Source: Pseudomonas silesiensis (GTDB lineage: Bacteria; Pseudomonadota; Gammaproteobacteria; Pseudomonadales; Pseudomonadaceae). From it: a DNA stretch of 64,000 bases. The notes under the pieces were generated by a model that was given only the letters and a program-made list of their open reading frames with translations, did not search any database and had not been told where the DNA came from. Made by a program: the position numbers and the translations under genes. The stretch's first letter is position 1. Each line of letters begins with the position of its first letter. Of this stretch, positions 21,056 to 27,757 are shown piece by piece. The stretch spans positions 5,461,703 through 5,525,702 of the forward strand of contig NZ_CP014870.1 of NCBI RefSeq assembly GCF_001661075.1. The letters are read 5' to 3'.

Positions 21056-21589
21056 ATGCCCGCAACTGTAATTGATACAAATGTGTTGCTTGTCGCCAAC
21101 GGTAGTCATGCTGATGTTTCAAATGCTTGTCGAGTAGAATGCATTTCTCGATTGCAAGCACAGCAGCATGGTGTAACTGTAATTGATGACAAGGGTTTAA
21201 TACTTCGGGAATATCATAATAAAACACAACCTAACCAACCCAAGGGGGTCGGTGATGTTTTCCTAAAATGGTTATTGCGAAACCAACGAAATACTAAGTA
21301 TGTGCATCAAGTAAGTATAACCGAGCAAGCGGGCAACACTTTCGCTGAGTTCCCATGTGTTTCTTTGCAAGCTATATTTGATCCGCCTGACCGTAAGTTT
21401 GCTGCGGTCGCCAACGCACACCCTCAGAAACCCGTAATCTGGCAAGCTGCGGACTGTAAGTGGTTAGACTGGTGGAAGGAGTTAAGCAAGTCTGGTATAA
21501 AAGTTGAATTTTTATGTGCCGATGATGTATGTCGATTCTATAAAAATAAATTTCCAACGAAGAAACAGCCAGAACTACCAAAATCATGA
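21056..21589 (+). CDS. PIN-like ribonuclease domain protein
   Basis: This 177-residue protein has the acidic pattern of PIN nucleases: VIDTNVLLVANG (Asp7), REYH (Glu52), FDPPDRKFAAVA (Asp109 and Asp112) and QAADCKWLDWW (Asp133), with a beta strand at IKVEFL after the last acidic residue. PIN domains cleave RNA using metal ions. The ATG follows the ATPase TGA without a gap and the ligase start overlaps its end by 4 bases, so the three are very probably co-translated. It is not paired with a small antitoxin, unlike VapC. Codon use is AT-rich. The family call comes from motif spacing only. Confidence 0.72.
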   Translation: MPATVIDTNVLLVANGSHADVSNACRVECISRLQAQQHGVTVIDDKGLILREYHNKTQPNQPKGVGDVFLKWLLRNQRNTKYVHQVSITEQAGNTFAEFPCVSLQAIFDPPDRKFAAVANAHPQKPVIWQAADCKWLDWWKELSKSGIKVEFLCADDVCRFYKNKFPTKKQPELPKS

Positions 21590-22266
21590 GAGATTTTTTC
21601 AGATTTCCGCACACACCTCATTTAAAGTGGCTGGCTCCAGGGATCCCCCGTGGAGATAAGGTATTAAGTGATACTGCCCTCGACTTCTTGTTGGAAAAAA
21701 TCGTAATTATTGAGGAAAAGCTTGATGGGGCGAATTTAGGAATCTCCCTAGCGTCGGACGGTCAGTTTCAAATTCAAAACCGAGGTCAATATCTAGTGCC
21801 TCCCTACACCGGTCAATTCTCTCGACTGCCTGGCTGGCTGATGCAACACGGCGAAAAAATTCGAGATGCATTAAAGCCCGGCCAGATAATTTTTGGTGAG
21901 TGGTGCGCCGCTAGGCACTCTTTAGATTACACGAGACTACCAGATTGGTTTTTGGTTTTTGATATATTTGATAATTCGGCGAATCAATTCCAGAGCTGCG
22001 TTAAGCGCAATAACACGGCATCGAAAATTGGCTTGTATACTGTGCCTTGCTTATTTACTGGCCATGTTAATATTAAACAGCTTGAAAAGATTCTTATGAG
22101 TGAGAGGAGCAGATTCCGGCATGGAAAGGTCGAGGGCTTGATAGTTCGCCGAGATTCAGAGGAATGGTGCGAGGCTAAAGCGAAACTGGTACGACCTGAT
22201 TTTACTCAAGCCATAGAAGAACACTGGCGCACAAGGCCAATTGAATGGAATTCCATCTCCCGCTGA
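21586..22266 (+). CDS. RNA ligase family protein (nucleotidyltransferase superfamily)
   Basis: This 226-residue protein carries the covalent nucleotidyltransferase motifs of RNA/DNA ligases: motif I EEKLDGANLGI (nucleophile Lys45), NRGQYL (Ia, about 65-70), IIFGEWCAARHSLDY (III, 101-115), VFDIFDN (IIIa, 124-130), EGLIVRR (IV, 183-189) and KAKLVRPDF (V, 198-206). It is compact and lacks an OB-fold, as in T4 Rnl2-type or minimal ligases. It would seal nicked or cleaved RNA (less likely DNA) using ATP. Its ATG overlaps the PIN gene stop, which suggests a paired cutting and sealing function. Confidence 0.82.
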   Translation: MRDFFRFPHTPHLKWLAPGIPRGDKVLSDTALDFLLEKIVIIEEKLDGANLGISLASDGQFQIQNRGQYLVPPYTGQFSRLPGWLMQHGEKIRDALKPGQIIFGEWCAARHSLDYTRLPDWFLVFDIFDNSANQFQSCVKRNNTASKIGLYTVPCLFTGHVNIKQLEKILMSERSRFRHGKVEGLIVRRDSEEWCEAKAKLVRPDFTQAIEEHWRTRPIEWNSISR

Positions 22267-22284
22267 ATGAAGTGGACGTAGTTT

Positions 22285-22385
22285 TTGAGGGAGGGGGGAA
22301 GGAAGGGAAAAAGGGAAAAAGGGAAAAGGGACGGATTTATTTTCCGGACCACCCAATAAATCCGCCCCATCCCCCCCATAACAAC
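22285..22385. repeat. Inverted-repeat element with purine tract (left of membrane gene)
   Basis: A run of GGGAAAAA units (about 22290-22330) leads into CGGATTTATT (22332-22341), then AATAAATCCG (22355-22364), a perfect 10-bp inverted repeat with a 13-base loop, followed by a C-rich tract. A related element lies on the other side of the gene at 22402. I recall similar AAATAAATCTGTCCCC repeats being dispersed in gammaproteobacterial genomes, but no transposase is present here. Confidence 0.7.
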
Positions 22386-22401
22386 TAAGGACAAATTTTC
22401 G

Positions 22402-23115
22402 ATGCTGAGTACTGGAGTTTTTCTTTTCGCCATTTTCATATATGGAACGCTGGCGTACATCGTCAAACGTAGAATTTACAACTCTCTGAAAATTGAACGA
22501 TGCCAATCTTTCGACTGGGAACCTGGACATGAATGGGCTCTAATTTTAAGCCCCGATTTTTGGTGGGCTATTCGTTTCAAATCACGCATAAAATCCTTAT
22601 GCGCGGAATATTCGAAAGAAAAGCTTAAGACATTCGTCACACTCAGCAACACCTACAATTTTTGGTTTAGTCTAGCATTTGGGGTAGTAACCCTAATTTT
22701 TGCAAGTCACTTTCCCACTTCATATACCGCACACCTCCTATTATCACTGGCGGTCATACGCTTTGTATCTCGTAGCCTTGAAATCACCTATGCCTTTGTC
22801 ACAGATGCATTTCAAGACTCAGAATCGACTACTGGCCTTACCAGCAAAGAACGAATCATTTTGGCCATGAAGAGCTATGTAGAGATATATCTCTACTCTG
22901 CACCTGCCTACCTTATTTTCACGAAGTGCAATGATGCATGGGCAGCGATAAGCCTTTCAATGAACGTTGGCACATTAACAAACGTAGGCCAAGCATTTGG
23001 AATGGTTGGTATGGGTTTCGAAATTAACATGGTTTTCATCCAGATTTTTACAACATTGAGCCTAGTAATTCTTAGTCTAGCATCGTACCTATCCAGATCG
23101 GACAGAATTAAATAG
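22402..23115 (+). CDS. Hypothetical multi-spanning membrane protein (237 aa)
   Basis: No family is recognised. Hydrophobic stretches suggest four to five membrane helices: near the N-terminus (STGVFLFAIFIYGTLAYIV), then FWFSLAFGVVTLIFA, HLLLSLAVIRFVS, a weaker segment around YLYSAPAYLIF, and MVFIQIFTTLSLVILSLASY at the C-terminus. The ATG has only a distant AAGG upstream. The gene is AT-rich and stands alone between two related inverted-repeat elements, which suggests horizontal acquisition. It may or may not belong with the upstream ATPase/PIN/ligase operon; a 135-base gap separates them. Confidence 0.6.
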   Translation: MLSTGVFLFAIFIYGTLAYIVKRRIYNSLKIERCQSFDWEPGHEWALILSPDFWWAIRFKSRIKSLCAEYSKEKLKTFVTLSNTYNFWFSLAFGVVTLIFASHFPTSYTAHLLLSLAVIRFVSRSLEITYAFVTDAFQDSESTTGLTSKERIILAMKSYVEIYLYSAPAYLIFTKCNDAWAAISLSMNVGTLTNVGQAFGMVGMGFEINMVFIQIFTTLSLVILSLASYLSRSDRIK

Positions 23116-23117
23116 CA

Positions 23118-23235
23118 CCGTTAAAAAAAAGGAAAAAAAGGGAGACGGATTTATTGTAAAATTTACGGAATTTGAACGAAAAATAATAAATCTGCCCCAT
23201 TTCCAGCCCCCATTTCCACTCCCGTTTCTCCCCCA
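23118..23235. repeat. Inverted-repeat element (right of membrane gene)
   Basis: A/G-rich sequence (GGAAAAAAAGGGAGA) precedes CGGATTTATT (23146-23155), then AATAAATCTG (23185-23194) after about 29 bases, then a C-rich tract. The layout matches the element at 22285-22385, so the two bracket the membrane-protein gene. Confidence 0.65.
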
Positions 23236-23274
23236 AATGACTTTAGTGTCTGTAGCACTTGGACGGAGATGCGT

Positions 23275-24219
23275 TCACGAGGTGCTAACCTCCATGCTTG
23301 CAATCGCTTTGGGATCGCAGAAAGGGGCGATCTCATAGAAGCTCACCCATATCCTCTGCTCTCCTTCTGCATAGCAGGCAATCCTGTACTCCGGAAAGGT
23401 AAACGTGAGGCCGTGTTGCTCTATGTTGAACAGAGAAAAGTTTTCCAAAGTCGGTTCGGTTCCCGTGATCAGCCAGTCTGTCTTGTAGCGACCGGTGTCT
23501 GCCAATTTTTGGCGGATGTGGTCAGCTAGACTTGGTAGGCGGGTAATGTCGCCAAGCACATACTCCAAGGTGATTGGATTGAATGGCTTTAACAAATAGT
23601 TGAGTACTCGGGTACTTCGTCCTCCATGTGCTGCACCTGAGTAATAGTAGTCAATGGTGTACCGGATGCTGATAATCCGATCATCTCGGCGAATAACTTG
23701 ATAATGACCATCCAACAGGTTTTTTAAATGGGATAGCGGATAGTCAGCAGCTGACGCGTCGGAGTCATCACTCTCCTGAGCTTCTTGAAAGGAGGCGAGA
23801 AGCTCACACCCCCAAGCCTCAATGTTTCTTGAGACTATGCGCTCTACCACAGACGGAAAGTCAGGAAAGTCAAATTGAAAAGAAAAACCAGGAGTACCGT
23901 GGTTCTCCTCCTTCATTCGACGCCGGAGTTCGATAACACCTGCTTGAAAAGTACCGTTATCGTGTATACCAAACTCCTTGGCAAGATTTTCCTTGTAAAT
24001 CATTAGAGATTTGCGATCAATGTCCCCATTGTGAGCTCGACGATGGCAAATAGGGCAAAGCGCAATCAGGTTCAAGTATTCGTGGGTTTGGCAGGTTTCC
24101 CAAGGCACGATGTGGTGTATATCGAGTTCAGTCTGGTTGCATCGGGGTATGGCACAGCGGTGGCCACATTCGACTAAAACAGCGCGCCGGATTTCTGCGG
24201 GTATGGCGGGTCTAGCCAA
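23275..24219 (-). CDS. HNH endonuclease fused to a DUF3298-like domain
   Basis: The 314-residue protein has two parts. Residues 18-63 form a zinc-bound HNH nuclease with Cys at 18, 22 and 27, DIHHIVPW (33-40), Asn50, CPICH (55-59) and His63. The C-terminal half (about 190-300) resembles the DUF3298/RsiV-type fold, with YYYSGAAHGG and FPEYRIACYAEGEQRIWVSFYEI. I infer a DNA-cutting effector with a sensor or structural partner domain. The start is TTG, supported by GAGAGG six bases upstream and no in-frame ATG nearby. It stands alone and faces the preceding genes. Confidence 0.78.
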   Translation of the reverse strand: MARPAIPAEIRRAVLVECGHRCAIPRCNQTELDIHHIVPWETCQTHEYLNLIALCPICHRRAHNGDIDRKSLMIYKENLAKEFGIHDNGTFQAGVIELRRRMKEENHGTPGFSFQFDFPDFPSVVERIVSRNIEAWGCELLASFQEAQESDDSDASAADYPLSHLKNLLDGHYQVIRRDDRIISIRYTIDYYYSGAAHGGRSTRVLNYLLKPFNPITLEYVLGDITRLPSLADHIRQKLADTGRYKTDWLITGTEPTLENFSLFNIEQHGLTFTFPEYRIACYAEGEQRIWVSFYEIAPFCDPKAIASMEVSTS

Positions 24220-24743
24220 GGGATGCCTCTCTGAAAAAAGCGACGAAACATTGAATTGAGGGTACCGAAGGAAAATACGCCTTCCCTCAGAGGCTGTCGA
24301 GATCGGGCGATAGCTCTATAAAAAAGGTGGCAGACTACGTTTTCTGATCGTACAGATGATGAGAAGGTGGTCTATTCCCTTACTTCTGCCACATTCGCCA
24401 CTATGGACACCACACGAACCATTAGTGGAGAGCAACCTCTTTCATTGCATGCAGCATCGTTGGCTTTTCGAGCCTTCGCTGGATGCAGGACTAGTGGCAG
24501 AGAGGGAGAGGTCGAGCGATTCCGAAATAACGGTGGAGTTATTTTCTGCGATGCCCAAAGGAGGCGATTGTCAGCCGCAGAACTTGAACGTGGGGCTGCA
24601 AATGTTGCAGGAGCGGGATCTGCAAGATACTCTCCCACCGTCGCTGCCAATTCAGCGACCGGGTGTGGTAACCCGAGTTATTCAAGGCGCTACAGCGCCC
24701 CATCACGTCTGCCGGCGCTTTTTTTATGCCAGCGGCGTGAGTT
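24220..24743 (+). other. Long structured leader upstream of the C4-like RNA
   Basis: No protein gene is convincing here. It contains a TATAAA (24317-24322) that could be a -10 element, and GGTGGCAG (24326-24333). CTGCCACATTCG (24386-24397) is complementary at 11 of 12 positions to 24838-24849, just upstream of the small-ORF ribosome binding site. An attenuator-like set of GGCGC/GCGCC segments lies at 24686-24725. This is best read as the 5' leader of the transcript ending in the DUF3077 gene. Confidence 0.55.
24686..24725 (+). terminator. Attenuator-like terminator with alternative pairing
   Basis: AGCGCC (24694-24699) can pair with GGCGCT (24714-24719), followed by seven T as an intrinsic terminator. 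It can also pair with the upstream GGCGC (24686-24690), forming a small hairpin that would prevent termination. Confidence 0.6.
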
Positions 24744-24835
24744 ATGGCAGCTGTGCGTGGGACGCCTTCGGGCGTGCCGGTTTCCTTGATTCCCGGTTTA
24801 CCACCCTGCGCACAGCTGTCACCCATTCGTGTGGT
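24744..24835 (+). ncRNA. C4 antisense RNA-like structured element
   Basis: CAGCTGTGCG (24748-24757) pairs perfectly with CGCACAGCTG (24809-24818), enclosing a UUCG-tetraloop hairpin (24762-24775) and a CCGG/CCGG helix (24777-24780 with 24793-24796). Motifs such as GTGGGACGCCTTCGGGCGTG and GCCGGTTTCCTTGATT match my memory of the C4 antisense RNA class of phages P1/P7 and the related P4 CI RNA. In those phages the RNA blocks translation of a small downstream ORF coupled to a larger gene, the same layout as here. Open frames across it (sometimes annotated as ash-like proteins) are probably not real. A covariance-model search was not possible. Confidence 0.62.
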
Positions 24836-24849
24836 AACGAACGTGGCAG

Positions 24850-24866
24850 CTCCTCATATCAAGGAG
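24850..24866 (+). promoter_or_regulatory. Ribosome-binding-site-masking hairpin of the small ORF
   Basis: CTCCT (24850-24854) is complementary to AGGAG (24862-24866), the ribosome binding site seven bases before the ATG at 24874. The adjoining 24838-24849 is complementary to leader segment 24386-24397. Confidence 0.6.
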
Positions 24867-24873
24867 TCTGATA

Positions 24874-24990
24874 ATGCGCAGCATCAATCCGTACAAAATT
24901 TGGGTTTTCCCTCAACGCGACTTCCAGTTGCGTAACGCCCCACCATTCACCCTCACCCTCCGCCTCTCCGTTATCGGAGGTGGCCAATGA
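24874..24990 (+). CDS. 38-aa leader peptide/small protein upstream of the DUF3077 gene
   Basis: This short frame begins MRSINPYKIWVFPQRDF and ends LRLSVIGGGQ. It has an excellent AAGGAG site at seven bases, and its stop overlaps the DUF3077 start codon (ATGA at 24987-24990), so the two are translationally coupled. The start lies just after a hairpin that can hide the ribosome binding site. It occupies the place of the icd-like small ORF in C4-controlled phage operons. Whether the peptide itself has a function or only gates the next gene cannot be told from the sequence. Confidence 0.62.
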   Translation: MRSINPYKIWVFPQRDFQLRNAPPFTLTLRLSVIGGGQ

Positions 24991-25295
24991 CCGAACAATC
25001 AGAGCTGAAAACAATCGGCTTAACACCCGCCATCTACCGCTCCGATCAACCGCTATTCCATGTCACCCGCGGAGTTCCTCTAGCCGATGCATTATCCATG
25101 GCGTCCGATTTTCTATTCTTGGCCAAAACGCTCACCGAAGATGCCGCCTACGCCACAAACACTGACCGTCACGCCTGGGCTGCGCATTATTTGACGGCGA
25201 TGAGCAAGGCGCTGGTTGATGATGCGGTGAAGGTGCTTACGCGGGACCGGAATGTTGCGCCGATGTCCAAGCGTTCAGCGGAGGCTCAAGGCTAG
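24987..25295 (+). CDS. DUF3077 domain-containing protein
   Basis: The 102-residue protein matches the small Pseudomonas DUF3077 family, with LFHVTRGVPLADALSMASDFL and a helical second half including HAWAAHYLTAMSKALVDDA. Function is unknown. Members are small cytoplasmic helical proteins, often present in several copies in pseudomonads. The start overlaps the preceding 38-codon frame and has GGAGGTGGCC upstream. The C4-like leader suggests control by antisense RNA. Confidence 0.8.
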   Translation: MTEQSELKTIGLTPAIYRSDQPLFHVTRGVPLADALSMASDFLFLAKTLTEDAAYATNTDRHAWAAHYLTAMSKALVDDAVKVLTRDRNVAPMSKRSAEAQG

Positions 25296-25390
25296 CTTCC
25301 GGGGTTTAGGCGTCAGGTATAACGCTTGTTGGGACGGGTTTGGTCGCGGTGGGCTTGGGCATTCAGCGGAGTGGTGGTTGCCTTAGGTTT

Positions 25391-25418
25391 TTCGCGAGCA
25401 AGCTCGCTCCTACAGGGG
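25391..25418. repeat. REP element
   Basis: TTCGCGAGCAAGCTCGCTCC followed by TACAGGGG is the standard fluorescens-group REP with an internal hairpin (GAGCAAGCTC). Confidence 0.8.
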
Positions 25419-25472
25419 GTGGTTTGGAAGGTTTTGGAAGAGTTGGCTTGGGCTACTTCCATGTTCCATAAA

Positions 25473-25535
25473 CAAGAAGGCCCGAACGTAATGCCGGACT
25501 GAGCCAGCACCAGAGGATCGGGCGCGATTGGGGTA
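25473..25535 (-). repeat. Dispersed ~60-base repeat, copy 1
   Basis: Read leftward, this segment contains CCTCTGGTGCTGGCT, then AGTCCGGCA, then GTTCGGGCCTTCTT, which recur in the same order at 32918-32975 on the other strand. Both copies keep a frame reading PLVLAxSGxxFGPS. Confidence 0.7.
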
Positions 25536-25777
25536 AATCGCTGCCGAAGCCAAATGACCAAGTCAATGTGTACGGCACATAAAGCGCCGCGGTGACGGTG
25601 CTTACACGAGGCCACGCTTCTGCACCGACAGCTATGCGGGCGGCGGCGCAGTCTGAAGAGTAGTGGTTGGAAAATGGGGGATGGTTCTGATGCTGGTTGG
25701 TGAGGTATGACGCCTGGGGCAGCGGGTTGCTTGGGATGATCGCAGGGCTTTCATATTGATGTTGGCTGGTCTGGCGC

Positions 25778-25806
25778 TTTCGCTGGCAAGCCAGCTGCTA
25801 CAGGGG
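25778..25806. repeat. REP element, diverged
   Basis: TTTCGCTGGCAAGCCAGCTG followed by CTACAGGGG is a diverged REP with a GCTGGCAAGCCAGC hairpin. Confidence 0.75.
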
Positions 25807-25864
25807 TTGAGGTGAGCGACTGGTATTGTTTGCCCCGATTTTTCGGGGCTTTTGATCATTCGGT

Positions 25865-26233
25865 TCAGAGCACGTGCTGGGAAATCAGCTTCGATATTTC
25901 TACCATCGATGTCCTGCCGGTGAATTCGAATTTCACCTTGCCCAACGACGAAAAATAGATCTCCAGCTCGGAATCCAGGTCGAACGTCCCCGAGGTTTCC
26001 ACCGAGTAGGCCACGATGTTTTTGTACGGCAACGAGGTGAAGTCTTTCTTGCTGCCGGTGAGGCCCTGCAGGTTGACGGCGATGATGCGTTTGTTGGTAA
26101 ACACTACGCCGTCGCGCATGGATTTGTACGAGTCGATGACCTGTTCCCCGTCGAGCAATAGGGCGGAAACGCGTTCGGCGTATTCTTCGTTTTGCTTGAG
26201 CTTGAAGAATCCCTTGTTGTTGAAATCAATCAT
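25865..26233 (-). CDS. PH domain-containing protein (bacterial PH family)
   Basis: The 122-residue soluble protein matches the bacterial pleckstrin-homology-like group (bPH/DUF1696), with LLDGEQVIDSYKSMRDGVVFTNKRIIAVN and GRTSMVEISKLISQHVL. These form ring-like oligomers of unknown purpose. A strong CAGGAGCGGCAA site precedes the ATG. It is separated by about 50 bases from the end of the next leftward gene, so it may share its transcript. Confidence 0.85.
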   Translation of the reverse strand: MIDFNNKGFFKLKQNEEYAERVSALLLDGEQVIDSYKSMRDGVVFTNKRIIAVNLQGLTGSKKDFTSLPYKNIVAYSVETSGTFDLDSELEIYFSSLGKVKFEFTGRTSMVEISKLISQHVL

Positions 26234-26284
26234 TTGCCGCTCCTGGTTTTAAATGCACTTCAACGCTTAAAGACGCCTCAACGG

Positions 26285-26737
26285 CTACTCAATCTGAATC
26301 GGCCCCTTGGTCCCGGCATCGCTGTCCATCCAGTAGTCTTCATTCTGCAGTCGCCGATCGCCCTGAATGGTGAAGAGGACCTTGCCCTGGCGAAACTGCA
26401 GCGTGCCGTCGGTGCGCTTGGCGTCGACCCGTTGGCCGTTGACCCAGACTTGTTCCTTGGCATCGATGCGGATGGTGGCTACGGTGTCGCCTGAATCGCT
26501 CTTGGCCACCCACTGTCCGGCATAGGGGGTCTGGGTGGTTGCGCTGTCCGCGGCGGGATTGGTGAAGCCGGCCTTGGCGTTTTCCGCCTTGGTCTTGTGG
26601 ATATCGCAGCCTTGGGTTTCGCTGACCTGGGTGCAGCCGGATTGTTCGAGTTGCTGGCGGTATTTTTCGTTGATGGCGTACGCCGGGGACTGGGTCGCGA
26701 TCAAGATGGCCAGCGCCGGCAGGATGAGTCTATTCAT
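26285..26737 (-). CDS. Exported hypothetical protein (150 aa)
   Basis: The product begins MNRLILPALAILIATQSPAYA, a clear Sec signal peptide cleaved near residue 21. The mature part holds two cysteines (SGCTQVSETQGCDIHK), possibly a disulfide, and a beta-rich C-terminus (GTLQFRQGKVLFTIQGDRR). The ATG at 26737 follows AAAGGAGCCCAC; an upstream in-frame start lacks support. No family is recognised. It is probably periplasmic. Confidence 0.75.
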   Translation of the reverse strand: MNRLILPALAILIATQSPAYAINEKYRQQLEQSGCTQVSETQGCDIHKTKAENAKAGFTNPAADSATTQTPYAGQWVAKSDSGDTVATIRIDAKEQVWVNGQRVDAKRTDGTLQFRQGKVLFTIQGDRRLQNEDYWMDSDAGTKGPIQIE

Positions 26738-26870
26738 GTGGGCTCCTTTGCGATCTGTATCGAACGGCATCGCACGTTCACTGTAGCTGGCTGATCACGT
26801 CCTTCACAGCACCTGTGGATAACTCTACCAGCGCTGCGGCACGCCTTGCTCATCCGGACCAGGCATGACT

Positions 26871-27230
26871 TCACGCCGTCGGCTTATCCGACTCGTCCTG
26901 CCCCGCCGCCCGCACTGCTATCTCAATCGCCCGAACACTGATCGCCGCAAATATCGCTGTCATCAGCACCCCGTTGAACCCCAGAAAAATCGCCAGAACC
27001 CGCGAAACGCCAAGTTTCGGCACGAGTTCTCCATAACCAATGGTCAAACCGGTCACGAAGCCGAAATAGATGCCGTCAAAAGGATCCCATCCCTCCAAGT
27101 GGCTGATGATGAGGCCGATCAGCACGATCAGAAAAAGCAGTATGGAAAAGATCGGCCAGACAACGCGAAAGTAAAACCCGACTGCTTTGTAGAATTCTCG
27201 ACGGACGTGCGACGCATGACTGGGGTTCAT
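26871..27230 (-). CDS. Two-TM ion channel family protein (potassium-channel-like)
   Basis: The 119-residue form has two membrane helices (FRVVWPIFSILLFLIVLIGLI and VSRVLAIFLGFNGVLMTAIF) around a pore loop reading GLTIGYGELVP, whose TIGYGE resembles the K+ selectivity filter. There is no RCK regulatory domain, so it is a minimal Ion_trans_2-type subunit. I chose the ATG at 27230, with AGGAAG upstream. A longer frame starting at 27380 adds 50 residues that look unlike this family. Function as a channel is inferred from the filter motif. Confidence 0.75.
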   Translation of the reverse strand: MNPSHASHVRREFYKAVGFYFRVVWPIFSILLFLIVLIGLIISHLEGWDPFDGIYFGFVTGLTIGYGELVPKLGVSRVLAIFLGFNGVLMTAIFAAISVRAIEIAVRAAGQDESDKPTA

Positions 27231-27757
27231 GGCATGAGCTTCCTGAGGTTTGTCTGAGCGGCAGGCGTATTGACCCTCCATCAGCTTGGCACAAGCGCTG
27301 GAAACTGGTGGCCAACTGATCCACTCCCCGTCCGTCTTGTTCACATTCTTGATGCGGTCCTTGAATTTCACCCCTCCCATGGCGTCGGCCAGTCGGCGCG
27401 GTGCATCCGCAGCAGGTTTGGGGTGGTTCGAACTTTATTCGCGATAGCGCTGAACATAGCGCCCCGACCATTCAGGGACGACGCCTCGGGCCGCACTCTT
27501 CTAGACTCAATAGAAGGTCGTGGAAAGAACCGGGCACGTCGCTTTGGTGCAGATGAATTGAAAGCCCCGTGGCAAGCTGATTTATGCCCTTTAAGAGGTG
27601 CGGCAAAGACCGCGCCGGGCAATAAGATGCCCGCTCAGGGTGCCCTGGCCAACGGTCCGAGAATGCCACGATACCGTGACGTGGTGTGAATGCCGCAGCC
27701 GACACTTTCGGACGACCGACAACCGCCTGGTTTGTCCGTGACCGTGAGGATTGCTGA
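27231..27757. other. Intergenic region upstream of the formate dehydrogenase operon
   Basis: I see no convincing gene. Frames here on both strands lack ribosome binding sites and recognisable sequence. The region should hold the promoter of the fds operon, but no clear -35/-10 or sigma54 pair was found. Confidence 0.6.

Larger units (their letters stand above)
25296..25864. other. Gene-free stretch rich in dispersed repeats
   Basis: No supported gene is present. The stretch contains two single REP-like elements and one copy of a roughly 60-base dispersed repeat (separate entries). A leftward frame across 25313-25615 is made of these repeats and is not considered a gene. Confidence 0.7.

Noticed and set aside
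19676..22266. Assignment to a named defence system such as Septu, Gabija, PARIS or a retron
   Set aside because: Septu needs an HNH partner, Gabija a UvrD-like helicase, PARIS a DUF4435/TOPRIM partner and a retron a reverse transcriptase; none matches the PIN and ligase partners seen.
22285..22335. Repeated GGGAAAAA units as a CRISPR or satellite array
   Set aside because: Units are short, adjacent and without spacers; low-complexity purine tract only.
24356..24871. Rightward frames of 140-171 codons across the C4-like leader, including an ash-like frame at 24744-24935
   Set aside because: They overlap strong RNA secondary structure and an intrinsic terminator and lack good ribosome binding sites; the ash-like similarity is explained by RNA conservation.
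18757..25300. Integration site (att repeat) from the tRNA-Leu 3' end
   Set aside because: No second copy of the tRNA 3' end was found in the region by eye and no integrase gene is present.
25313..25615. Leftward 100-codon frame
   Set aside because: Composed of REP and the dispersed 60-base repeat, with no ribosome binding site.
27231..27380. N-terminal extension of the channel protein to 169 residues
   Set aside because: The extra residues are polar and Cys-containing, unlike the family, and the internal ATG at 27230 gives a compact two-helix protein.
27540..27600. Sigma54 promoter (TGGCA…TATGC) upstream of fdsG
   Set aside because: Spacing between the GG and GC elements is 13 instead of 10 bases.
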